From Myripristis murdjan (Eukaryota; Chordata; Actinopteri; Holocentriformes; Holocentridae): 64,000 bases of DNA. Shown one piece after another: positions 53,300 through 64,000 of the stretch. The position numbers were made by a program, and so were the translations under genes. The stretch spans positions 13,730,821 to 13,794,820 of the forward strand of contig NC_043983.1 in the NCBI RefSeq assembly GCF_902150065.1, in the 5' to 3' direction. The notes under the pieces were generated by a model. That model had not been told where the DNA came from. It made no database searches and saw nothing but the letters and a program-made list of their open reading frames with translations. Each line of letters begins with the position of its first letter. Position 1 is the stretch's first letter.

Positions 53300-55240
53300 A
53301 TCACGCTATGTGAGCAAGGTAAGTTTGGAGTTAAAGTTTATTAAATGGAAATACATGACGCCTGCTCAAGTTTGTTTTAATTTAACTTCATTAACAGTGG
53401 ATTGAGTCAAGTTAGATAAGTTCAGGTGTGGGTCCCTTCAAAACCTGCATTTTTTGGTCTTTTTTGGTCATTATCTTGGTCATAACACAGTGTAACTTGA
53501 CCAGGAATGACCACTAGTCTTCCTACCAGAAGTAACATAACTAAGTGTTAGTTGATAACATTACATAAAACTGTTTCTTTCACTCTTCAAATATGTGTTG
53601 CCATTATTTCACCACTATTGCTTGACATCACTTGTTTCATGAGAGGCTTGATTACCATGGAAACTGGTGGTACTGCTCTGTGTGGAAGTCTACGCCAGTC
53701 ATGTGACATTTCCTTGTTAGTAAGTCTATATTCATGTCACCTTTTACATGAAATGGGTTTTGAATAAGAAACATTCCTAACTTGGCACCAGGGTGATAGG
53801 AAGGAAGCTTCCTCACAAAAGAGAGAGACACATAGTATTGTCAGGAGGAACAAATCCTTTAGTATAGCTTTATAAGAAATGGCACTATGAATTATTAGGA
53901 TGCAAACTTAACTTCTAATCCAAGAGTTCTGCATTGAATCACACCAGAACCATGACATCACTGACTTTGGATTTTCTCTTGATGAAATCTGAGTTTTTGT
54001 AGGTATCATTTTTTAAAAATCTTTTCAGCCATGGTGCATATCTCCCGTCATGCTAGCGAAGTGAATTCTTTGTTAAATTATTTCAAACAAATGTTGCTGC
54101 ATGCTGGAAACTTAAAATGCATCACTACCTCTGCACCAGATAATTTTTCCCAGAAGAGACCGAGCCACTGCCAGGTGTTTTAAACAGTAAATATGCACGC
54201 CTTCATGCCCAGGGTGTCGGCTGAATCACTATTGTGTTATATCAAACAAGAAACAACGGACTTTTAACAATTTGTTGAGGAAAGAGCATGGATATGTAAA
54301 ATGCACATGCAAGGTAGAGAAACAATCCTATGTGTTTTCCCACTCACTGATCAGTCATTCTGCAAAGAAACACAGCTAAGCATAAAATGACCTCTTTTTG
54401 AAGATCCCTTTATGAATAACTGCAAAGCCATTACTGAGCAATATGCCAATGATATCACACTTTGGGAAGCCACAGACGGTAGAAATCTGCTCAAACAGGA
54501 AACAGAGGTAAGTAGAGCAACACATTTCAGCTTCAGCTTCCTGTACGTTCTCCCTGTTCTACCTTGTGTAATGGATTACATGTGTGGAGATGGTGTGTCT
54601 CGCCGAAGAGCGAGGAGAAGACTAAAACAGACATGAGACAGAAAAACAGAAAGGAGAAAAAAAAACAGGATTTCTACAACGATGAAAGGAGAGGGGAGAG
54701 AAAAGAAAGAGAAAATGAAGAAAACAAAAGAGGAGCCAGTCAGGTTTTGCAGGGGAGAGAGGAGAAGTAGGGTGATTACAATTCCAGTCACAACTACTAC
54801 AGCAGTTTGTGCCATGATCCTAGATTTCTTGAACAGCCGAGTGAGGCTGTTCCCATGGGGCTCGTGGGAAGGCATAGGTCAACCACCTCTTTCCTGACGC
54901 ACCACATGTTAAAGGAATTCAGCGTTGCATTGTGGGATATGACACCGTCAACCCCCACAACGAAGTTTCCAAATTACTAACACATACATTTCTTAAACTT
55001 GACTGCCATTTCTGCACGGGGGGTGCAGAAATGGCAATATAATGATACATTCATTAATTATCAGACAAAGTTTACATGGGCTTTTGTGTTCTTGTTCTTC
55101 TTAATGTTTACATTACCAAGTATCCGAGTATATGAACATATTATCACCGTCATGTAACAGATATGGCTCTTAAAGACTTAACATCAACTCCATAATTTGC
55201 ACTGTGAATGTATTTTCATTTTTTGATGATAAGTACTTTA
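53300..55240. other. Noncoding stretch, no gene recognised
   Basis: A purine-rich tract at about 54,620-54,770 explains the Lys/Glu/Arg-rich frames there. Confidence 0.4.
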
Positions 55241-55243
55241 TTT

Positions 55244-55246
<3 letters not shown>

Positions 55247-55301
<55 letters not shown>
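55247..55301. repeat. (AT)n microsatellite
   Basis: About 55 bp of pure AT. Confidence 0.95.
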
Positions 55302-55304
<3 letters not shown>

Positions 55305-55642
55305 AACAACAAAGACAACACCATTTAACCGACTGCAAGAAAACTATCCATTAGAACCTGAGGCAGGTTTGAATTTTTTTAGGATCGCTAATGATCCCTT
55401 TAAATGTTAATGCATGACTTTAACCAGTATGTATTCTATTTCAAGTATTTAACTAATCTTTTATCGCAATGCTTTCAATGTTTTACTGTTTACCACTACA
55501 GACATTGCATGCTATTGTGACAAAAAACAAAGATAAAGTAGACAAACAGACAGACTGTCCCGTTAGAGAGGCAAATGTTTGCCATTCAGACTAACATTCC
55601 AACATGGAAATGGAGGATTTCTTCATTAGTCACTCTTTATAT

Positions 55643-55704
55643 TCCTCCTCTCCTCTCCTCTCCTCTCCTCTCCTCTCCTCTCCTCTCCTCTCCTCTCCTC
55701 TCCT
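55643..55704. repeat. (CCTCT)n pentanucleotide repeat
   Basis: About twelve uninterrupted units of the pentamer, the only pentanucleotide array in the window. Confidence 0.95.
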
Positions 55705-55904
55705 GCCCCCTTTCCTGTTTTCAGAGAATCTCCTCAACATGAAACTAATTACAGGTTATTAGCAATCATACCTAAAAGTTATGGGCTGTAACTATCTACT
55801 GCTCAGCCGGAAATTGAGTTAGGGAGATAATGAATGAAAACTGAGCCCCAGAGTTTTCCCAGTCAGTGACAGAAAATCACTGTCTCATTATAACATGCAT
55901 TCAT

Positions 55905-56110
55905 TTTGCAAAAGGTTCTGCTCACTTTGTGCAGTTTGGAAAGATATTAGAGCCAAATGTAATTCTGCTGGAGGAGAGCAAATAGAAATCATGTGGAACA
56001 AACTGTGACAATAAACAATTTTCTGACTGCTGATAGCGGGATTATGCAAAGTTCATTATTTAGCTCACTGTGATTAACATAATTGTTATCACTTTTTTAT
56101 GTTTTTAGGG
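55905..56110. other. Strong candidate conserved noncoding element
   Basis: Non-repetitive, low-CpG sequence with tightly packed developmental motifs: ACAATAAACAAT (SOX/FOX), GGATTATGCAAAG (POU-like), CTGTGATTAACATAATTG (homeobox). There is no coding frame. Confidence 0.35.
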
Positions 56111-56639
56111 CAACAAATAACCCCTGACAAAAAGTAGTTTCATTGTGTTTGTCTTATCACAAACATCATAATTATTAAATCTCAGCAGCTAGAACACAGT
56201 GTCCGGCAGTGTTTAACATGGCTGTTTTGCCATGTGTCTTGTCGTGGTGTGAGGCCTGGGATTGTGTTGTTGTGGGACGGGGGTGGGGTGTAAACGATAG
56301 GGTTGACGGACATCTGTCAGCCAGCCTGAGGAAAATGAGCCAAAGGGGAAAAAACCTGCAAGACAGAAACAGACAGAGGGGGGGATAGAGAGAGAGGCAG
56401 AGGGGAAAAAAGAAAGAAATAGAATAAATAATGCCCCGGTGACTCAGTGGTGAATTTCTTTTGCATTAAAGGAAGGAAAGCAATGTGAGGAGACAGACAT
56501 AACAGTGGGATCCATCCTCCCTGGGAGGGCTGTGCCTGTGCCTGGGCATCTCTGACGGGTGGGCGCCTGCATCTAGAGTCTCTAGGAGCCCAGAGGGACT
56601 ATCTGGGGCCACAGCAGGCCTGGGAGAGAGCTCAGGCAC

Positions 56640-57400
56640 AGGTGGTGCCTGACAGCTGCAGTGGGTTTGCATTCGCAAGCACACACACACTGCACTTGTG
56701 CACATTCTCCGGACAAACTCTGTAACCCACACATTCACCAACAAATGTGTATGCAAGTGCATAAAGCACATGCCAACATATGCATCCGACATATGTATAC
56801 TGACATGAGCATTCTGATAGGTAGAGTCTAGTACATCTAGGCAAATGTCCACATGTATGCTGAAAAGGCCACAGAAACAGATGCATATGTTTCCATGCAT
56901 GCAGACACTCACATTTATACCATACTTAAAGGACACAGACATACACATGTAAAAACACATATGCATGCTCATACACACTCACATTCATGTCACGCTCCAC
57001 AAACAAAATCGACCACTGAGCCAAATGATGTGCACACTGCACTCTGCTGTTTTTTTACACCAAGCCATTATTGTAAATCCGTATTCTAGCCACATCTGGT
57101 CTGCATACATACCAGCGCAAAGTCTGCCTGTCACTCAAAACCTCACAAAAAACATTATTCCTTTATGACACAATGGCATAAACACGCAAACATGCCCATG
57201 TGCACGGTCTCTCAAGCACCACACATGCACAGGATCAGCCCTCAGCATTACATGCACACACATACTTGTGGACACACACACACACAACGAGACATGAAAA
57301 AGAAAAGGAAAATAAAATACCACTCAAAAATATGTGTATACACATGTGCACCCATTCTCACACCCACACAGATTCCTGTAAGGAAACTCCATTGCTGCTG
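56640..57400. repeat. Imperfect alternating purine-pyrimidine (AC/AT-rich) tract
   Basis: About 750 bp of degenerate CACA/CATA/TGCA sequence without a pure microsatellite core. It causes several His/Thr/Cys-rich frames on both strands, none credible. Confidence 0.6.
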
Positions 57401-60400
57401 TCCATCTTTCAGCTGTAATGCTAGCCACAGACCTCAGGGAGGGTAAAGCCTGTAACTTTACAGTTTTACTGGGCAGGGACAGTCTAAACTACTGCAGCCA
57501 ATAATGTCTTTCTTTCTGGCTATTTCAATTTTGATAAAAAGTCATGCCCATCAATCTTGAATTGCACATTGTACTTTGTTCTGTTTAAAAGTTGTCATAC
57601 TGTTGCTTTTTATACTGACTTTCATGCCTGGTTGATGCATATGATGTAATAATGTCAAGTATACTGCAATCATATGGAAATATATTTAAAGTTTGAATAT
57701 TTCATTTTGCCTTTTCCTGAAGGGTAAGAACCCCCCCTTATTATGTAAGCAAAACAACAAGCTATAATGAATGGTAAACATTCTCTTACTTTCTTAGCAG
57801 GACTATTCATTGTGTAAGCAAGATGAACAATGACAGCAGTTTATCCTGGATTCCAGGGCAATGAGGCAACAAATTAAAACAGGCATTAGTGGTGAATTTG
57901 AGCTCTCTTACAGAGTAACAAGACACATGACTGACAGAAATGTTATGCAAACCCCCCACAATTGTCCCTTTCATTGGTATAAGCAGTCAGACTAGTTGCC
58001 TCCAAAAACCACCATCTTTACTATTAAGCTTTAGTGTGACTCAGCCACGGGACAGTCTTTGCTTATTCAAGGAAAGACAGAGCAGAGAGGTAGGAGCAGG
58101 CACGTAGGTGGGTGGTTCATGTAGGTGGGTGGTAGGTGCAAGCCAACTAATATAATTCCACAACAACAACAAAAAAAGATGTCATGACTGGTAGAAAGAT
58201 ATTTTTAGGTTTCAGTTTCTTTCACGTGTTTGTTTATTAATACCCAACAGATCAAGAGTCCTCTCTGTGCTATTATGCCCTTACTGTAACAGAGTAAGAT
58301 CTTGCCCGATCTTTTCTGGTATGTTTGTGTTAACTACCAGGCCTGCGTGACCACAAGCCCAAGCCAAAATGCAGTTGTGAGACTCATCAGGCTGGATGGC
58401 TGCCTTGTGGTGCTGCACCTCAGTCAGAATATTACCTGCTTGCATGCAATGGCATGGGAGTGAGTTCACAACACAAGAGGCCACATTTATATAGACTGAT
58501 GATGAGCAGCATGAAAGGCCTGAGGCACAAAATAACAGCACAGGACCCTTGTCTAAATCCTGGAAAGAGAACGGAGTTTTCATTTGAACTAGCTGGGTTC
58601 ACAAAATGCTCTTCCACAGCTGCCGGCTGTACTGCATAACAGGCCGTGGCTGGTGAGGTGAGCTCTGCATTGTTTTTTGCAGGTTGGTCCATGTCAAATC
58701 AGCAAACAGCGCATGTAAGGAGTTTACAGTGTTGTAGTTTTTCAGAGTAACTCTGCCATAAGATTGGAGCCTACGTCCTTGCTCCCCATGCCCCCCTTAC
58801 ACGCATATCCCTAAAGCTGACACATTTCATGGCTGCCATAAAGAGGAGACACTGCCTTCAATTTCCTATGAAAGAGGCCTAAACAGGGTACTAGACAACA
58901 AAGAATACTTTCTTCCCCACCTCTTTCACTTAGGAAAATGTGATTATTATTAGGAGACTCCAGTGTTTTTATATTGCTTGAAAATAGCTATGGAGAACAG
59001 AAGGAGGAGAGAAGAGTTGGCTTAAAAGAGAGAAACAGAGAGAGAGAACATGGTCTCAACTGGTTGCATAGCCTTGAAAGTTGAGCTGTAATTTATGAGG
59101 TGTCTAGAGAGATTAAGAACTTTTTTTCTATCTCCCTCTCTTTCTTTTGCCTGTGTTATTGTCAGCAGGTTTTGTTACAATAGCAGTTTAGGATGTGTGT
59201 GAATGTTCCCAGGGATTTTGTCTCCACAAGCATAGATGCCGTAATAGATGCAGTAGATATGAACTAAATTTTAATTCGGTTGATTAAGTAATGCTGACGT
59301 ATGAAAATGAGGTGGGTGGTTATTTGTCAATAGTGCAGGCCTTGTCTTGCCCCTGTGTGTTAACACACACTGTATATCTCTCATCACATGAGCATGCCTT
59401 GGAGGGAAGAGAAGAGCAAACATTCACGAGTGCTGGTTTGTGTGTTTTAAATGATTGCTTTGCTCCTCAGAAGTTTGTATTTGTCTATCAGGATGCATGA
59501 GGAGGGGGGAGGGGGAAGGGTACAGGCCTAAAATCTGACAAATTGCTGAAAATTGCCTTCGCGCAGTCATTCCTGTTTGGACACACTTGGCACATCTGGT
59601 TGTGATCTGGCAACAAAAGGGCCACGGCGGAGGGCTTAGCTCTCAGACTGGTGCCACATATTACCCCCCGCTTCCTCCTCCTCCTCTGCTCTCCTGGCTT
59701 GGTCTGCCAACATATTGATGTTTATCCCTCTCCCTCTTTTTCTCTCCCTCTCTCACTCTTTCACCGTGGGGGGCTCGGAGCTGATGGGGTTTTCTTAGTG
59801 ATGTTTGGCAGATGTCCCACTCGAGCATTCCTGAGCTCCTCTCTGAATTTAAGAGTAACAGTGGGTTGTAATTGAGGCGTCTGCAAAGATGAATGCGTGT
59901 GCTGTGACAGTGCAAGCAGCAGCACACGCATTTTCAAAGGCAAAGCTGCTCACAATCTGGCAACTTTAAACACAGCCAATAAAAAAAAAGATCCTGGAGA
60001 TAAATTCTCTGTGTTTGGCACAATACAGCACACATGCATGCACACACACATTCACACGCACATAAAAGATTAGTACCTCAAAAGTGGAGCATCACACTTT
60101 GGAATGATCCTCTTGCTGGTATGTGGCTCTGAACACAGTGTGTGGCACAGCGTCGTCATCGCCCACTGTCTTTTTAAATCCTCGCCCCGTTGTTTTAGTG
60201 TAAGTTTTACTTATCTCAGTGCTCTGTCAAGTAGACTTTATGATGACTGGATGTTTTCCATGTTACTACGGCCCATTTTCAAATGTCTCCACTGGAAAAC
60301 ACATGACGCGGATAAGAAGTAAAATGCCCCAAATGACTCAAAATGCGCTGAAACCAGATGCAGGGCATATTGTAAGAAAAACATTTAGACCGTGGCTGAC

Positions 60401-63377
60401 ATCTTTTTGTTTTCTGTTTTACATTACATTGCCTAATGCACTAAGCACATCTGAGTACCAAAAAGACATTCCACTCAGCTTATTATCACTCTTCTCTCAC
60501 CTCTGGATATAAGCACATAGGTACAGATAAGTTCAAGAGAGGTTTGTGTAAATCCAGCATATGTGGCAAATAAACAAGTATTTGATTCTGGAGAAGAGGA
60601 GGGGTCGTGGGTAAATGCTTGGGACTGTCAAACTTGCAGCTGAGTTGCTGGGAGAGAAAAACTGAGAGCACAGCTGCAGACTCTGAGGCCTCAGCGTCTC
60701 AAATTGCTCCTGCCTCAGTTTCCTGCCCCTCTCGCCAACCAGGCCAAACCAGGCCCTTATTAGACCCACCCCCACCTTAATAATCCATGATGTCACCTCA
60801 ACATCACTTTTTTTTGTTTTTCTTGATTTTTTTTTTTTCACTCTCATCACCGCTGCTGCCCCATTGTTTGTTAAATATTAACAGGTGTTGCAGTGGAAGA
60901 GAAGGAAAAGCAAATCCATTTGGCTGGTCTCTTTTGTTACCGTCCCTCCATCTATCTGTCCATCCAACACCGCTATCACCACATCTGCTTCAGTTTTGAC
61001 TTCCCCTGGTTTGTTTGTCCATCTGTATTTGTGTTTCTTCCCCCTCCTTTTCCCTCCATCCTCCTTCGGTGAGGAGAGGCAGAGGAATGATCAGTCAGGC
61101 TTTGATGCCCCTGGCCCCTGCCCTGGCTTTCCACAGCACATGAGCCCAGGCAATTACGGCAGCGCTCCTAGCTGACTGCTATTACTCTGTAATGCTCCCG
61201 TCTGGATCAGGAGGAAGAGGAGGAGGAGGAGGAGAGGGGTTTTGGCAGAGCTGGAAAAGGTTTGCAATTGCACATAATCTCTGCACTCACAGATTGTAAG
61301 CATGTGTTATCATACAGCCTGTCAGAGGTTTTGGAAGCAGAGATATAAGAAGAGGAGAATGAATCACTGACCCAGGGATTCAGCCATTTGTTATTCACAT
61401 CCACATGAGCTCTTAATTTATGAACATACCGTGTTATCATACATCATGTGCCGGCAGGATGCATTGTATAAAATGTATAAAATTTCAGTGCACCAGAGAA
61501 GATCGGTGATAGACCATTTCCAAGCATACAAAGAGTGTTTAGATGTCTTATCCATGAAACGCCTTGCCTGGAACTTGTTTATCATTGTGATTGGCAGGCA
61601 GCACCTCTCTTTCAGCCATTCTTCCGTGACTGAGAAAAGAAAGAGTACAGAACATATGGAGGTCTGGATGCTGCAGCACACATGTGGCAGACAGGAAGGA
61701 CTTGGGTATGGCAGAGGGGATGGGGGAAGTTGGGGGGGTAAGGAAAGACGATGGACCCTTTATCCTCAGCAATCATTAGACAAGACCTCAGCAGAAGTCA
61801 GAAATCACCGGCCCATATGATCTATACTTCCCGTCTTCCCAGAATACGGGATGGTGCTTTTTCTAGAAATGCGCAGCATGGGTGGAAACAGTGAGTCTAC
61901 AGCTGGTGCAAACCTGCCATTCAACATACATAATGGTCTGTCTGTTCACTGTCCATTACAAATGCAGTTAATGTGGATCATCTCTTTGGTTAGCGACAAT
62001 TATGCTCTGCATTGACAAAGTAACACCATCTGCCAAGACAAATGCGCTGGGAGACAGAGAGGGCAAAGCAAAAACAAATCACTGAAAACTAAATGTCATA
62101 TTAAGATATCATTTTGCTGGAGCTAAAAAACAAAAAAAACAAAAAATAGGGCAGAAAGTCAGAAATTACTTAACTTTTTTTTTTTTTTTTTTTTTTTTTA
62201 CCTTGAATATATATCATTCACTGGTGACTACTTTGATGGAACATCATTAGTTTATGCTGCAGATATAAACAGAGACGGTTTGCCTGTTCCTGCCAAGAGT
62301 TTCCTGAAAGCCTGATAGCTCTCTAACAAACTGCAATAAATTCTAAACTATGGATGGATGATAACCTTGGCACATCTCATTTAAACTTTTGGAAGATAAA
62401 TTCTCATCTATTTCCTCTTCCAGAGCCAAGTATGATTTGCAGGTATAGGAGTTGGCAGAACCAGGGCTGTTTACTTCACTTGACAGTATGAAAAGAGTTG
62501 CGTGTTCAGTGAATCACATTGCACCATCGCTTGCCACAGTTTTTTTTTCTTCCTTTGGTGAAGTTTAGCAGGGCAAAATTGTTTTCTATGAATTAGTTTT
62601 ATTTCTAGCATTTAAACATGTGAATCGCATGGCTAATCCTTGACATAAGGCAGTCATGGCTTCCTAAAGGCCATTTGATCCTATAGATGTAGGGTGCCAC
62701 TCTGCTCCATCCCAATATGACCTCTGATTCCCAGAGAATGGGAGCATCACCACGAAATCTCGGACCTCTCACCGCCCCATCACCTTCCTCTACTTTGCAT
62801 TACCAAGAACACATCCTGACAGCTTGGGGTGTATTTGATTTCTAGAATCTGCTGTTGAAAGAGTTCAGCCTTTGCACTCAAGGCCGTCACTCTCCTTGTC
62901 TTTGCTGCAGACCAGAAGACCTCTGATGCAAGCCAAGTTGGCACCAGGCTTGGTAATGATGACATAGTGGGAAGCAGAAGACCTGCAGGGTATGGGGATG
63001 GTGTGGGGAGAAGAACTACAACATTTGTTTACTACTGTGCTCCCAAAAAATGCCCAGAGAGTAAGGAAAACAAAACAGCCATGTTCAGAATCTTAAACAT
63101 TCACACAGGGCAAATTTTATTAAAACTTATTAAAGAAGTATGTGCTGCGCTGTGGTAGGAGCCAAAATGCATGGCCAATGGCTTAATCCCATTAAACTTT
63201 CCAAATCAGTTCCAAAAGAGCACACACATTTGAAACAATAGAAATGCTGTTCTTAAGACTGGAGCTCACCCACCCCCACCCAGCCCTCCTATATCACGCT
63301 CCGCCTCACACCTGCTGTGTGCGGTGAGAGCAGGGAACAACTGGAGGCATGGACCAAGTGTGTGCGTCCGTGCGTGT

Positions 63378-63380
<3 letters not shown>
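57401..63380. other. Noncoding stretch, no gene recognised
   Basis: Complex sequence at 57,430-57,560, 59,520-59,960 and 60,600-60,790 could be regulatory. A T(23) run lies at about 62,176-62,200 and a GGA-rich patch at 61,208-61,235. Frames of up to 129 aa have no splice context. Confidence 0.4.

Positions 63381-63381
<1 letters not shown>

Positions 63382-63423
<42 letters not shown>
63382..63423. repeat. (GT)n microsatellite
   Basis: Pure GT run of about 42 bp. Confidence 0.95.
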
Positions 63424-63428
<5 letters not shown>

Positions 63429-63854
63429 GAAGAGCATACAAGTGGGCATGCAAGCTCTTGCATGAATGCATGTGTTTTGTTGTGTACATGTGGATGTATA
63501 AGAATGTGTCTGTGCTTGTGACACAAGGCATGGCCTCAGCTCAATTTAACCCTCCGCTAAATGCCGCTGTGTCGCCAGTCAGGCTTTGTGTGGTCACATA
63601 CCTCCACTGAAGAAGATATGGAAAAAATCTGTGGAGCAGTAAGGCTTGGAGATTACATGGCTCCTCATCGGCTTTGGCCCAAATAATGCCTCAAATCCAA
63701 CGGTGCCATGTTGCTGCAACTGGCAGCCTTTGTCTTTGGGAAAAAAAATTAGCCATGTATCTCCGTTCCATCTCACCATCATTGGCCTTTAACACTGTTC
63801 CCTTGATGGGGCTGTTTATGAGCATCTGCGTGCCTGGGAGAGAATTGATGTGTG

Positions 63855-63859
<5 letters not shown>

Positions 63860-63918
<59 letters not shown>
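63860..63918. repeat. (GT)n microsatellite at the right edge
   Basis: Pure GT run of about 58 bp. Confidence 0.95.
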
Positions 63919-63919
<1 letters not shown>

Positions 63920-64000
63920 ATACGTGCATGTGCACATTTGCGTGTGTGAAAGAGAAAACAGGCATGAGAGAGAGGATTATATGTAGAAATAGCAATGGAT

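Overview
This is nuclear DNA from a ray-finned (teleost) fish. The evidence is spliced vertebrate genes with GT-AG introns, fish-type Tc1 transposons, many long CA/CT microsatellites, and the neighbouring pair micos13 / hsd11b1l, which I recall as neighbours on human 19p13.3. All exon models below were assembled by eye from splice sites, phases and protein similarity.

Left third (1-19,500): an immune serine-protease cluster showing birth and death of copies. From left to right it holds the last exon of a granzyme/mast-cell-protease-like gene (54-218), a promoter plus first-exon remnant (1,915-2,066), a five-part pseudogene with three independent lesions (7,203-8,108), an intact 252-aa gene (12,118-13,674), and a more diverged intact 246-aa elastase/proteinase-3-like gene (17,405-19,474). 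The first-exon remnant is followed by a stack of DNA transposons: a palindromic MITE, a second MITE carrying GATA repeats, and a dead DD38E Tc1-like element. An apparently intact DD34E Tc1 transposon and an 837-bp GC-rich element of unknown family have both inserted into that dead element. Three copies of a roughly 0.5-kb noncoding unit are dispersed through the cluster. Each carries a TGTGGT site and, 63-66 bp further on, an ETS/RUNX composite. Proximal promoters of three paralogues share a RUNX site upstream of a TATA box.

Middle (19,500-37,100): three ordinary host genes. A spindlin-family histone reader (235 aa, +) faces micos13 (111 aa, -) tail to tail. micos13 shares a 593-bp divergent promoter, containing a perfect palindromic CRE, with hsd11b1l (287 aa, +), a short-chain dehydrogenase.

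Right part (37,100-64,000): about 27 kb in which I find no convincing exon. It holds long microsatellites, a few degenerate fish repeats, and several stretches whose complexity and homeobox/SOX/POU-like motifs look like conserved regulatory DNA. It may be the regulatory desert or a giant intron of a gene outside the window. No RNA genes, CRISPR arrays or retroviral copies were recognised.
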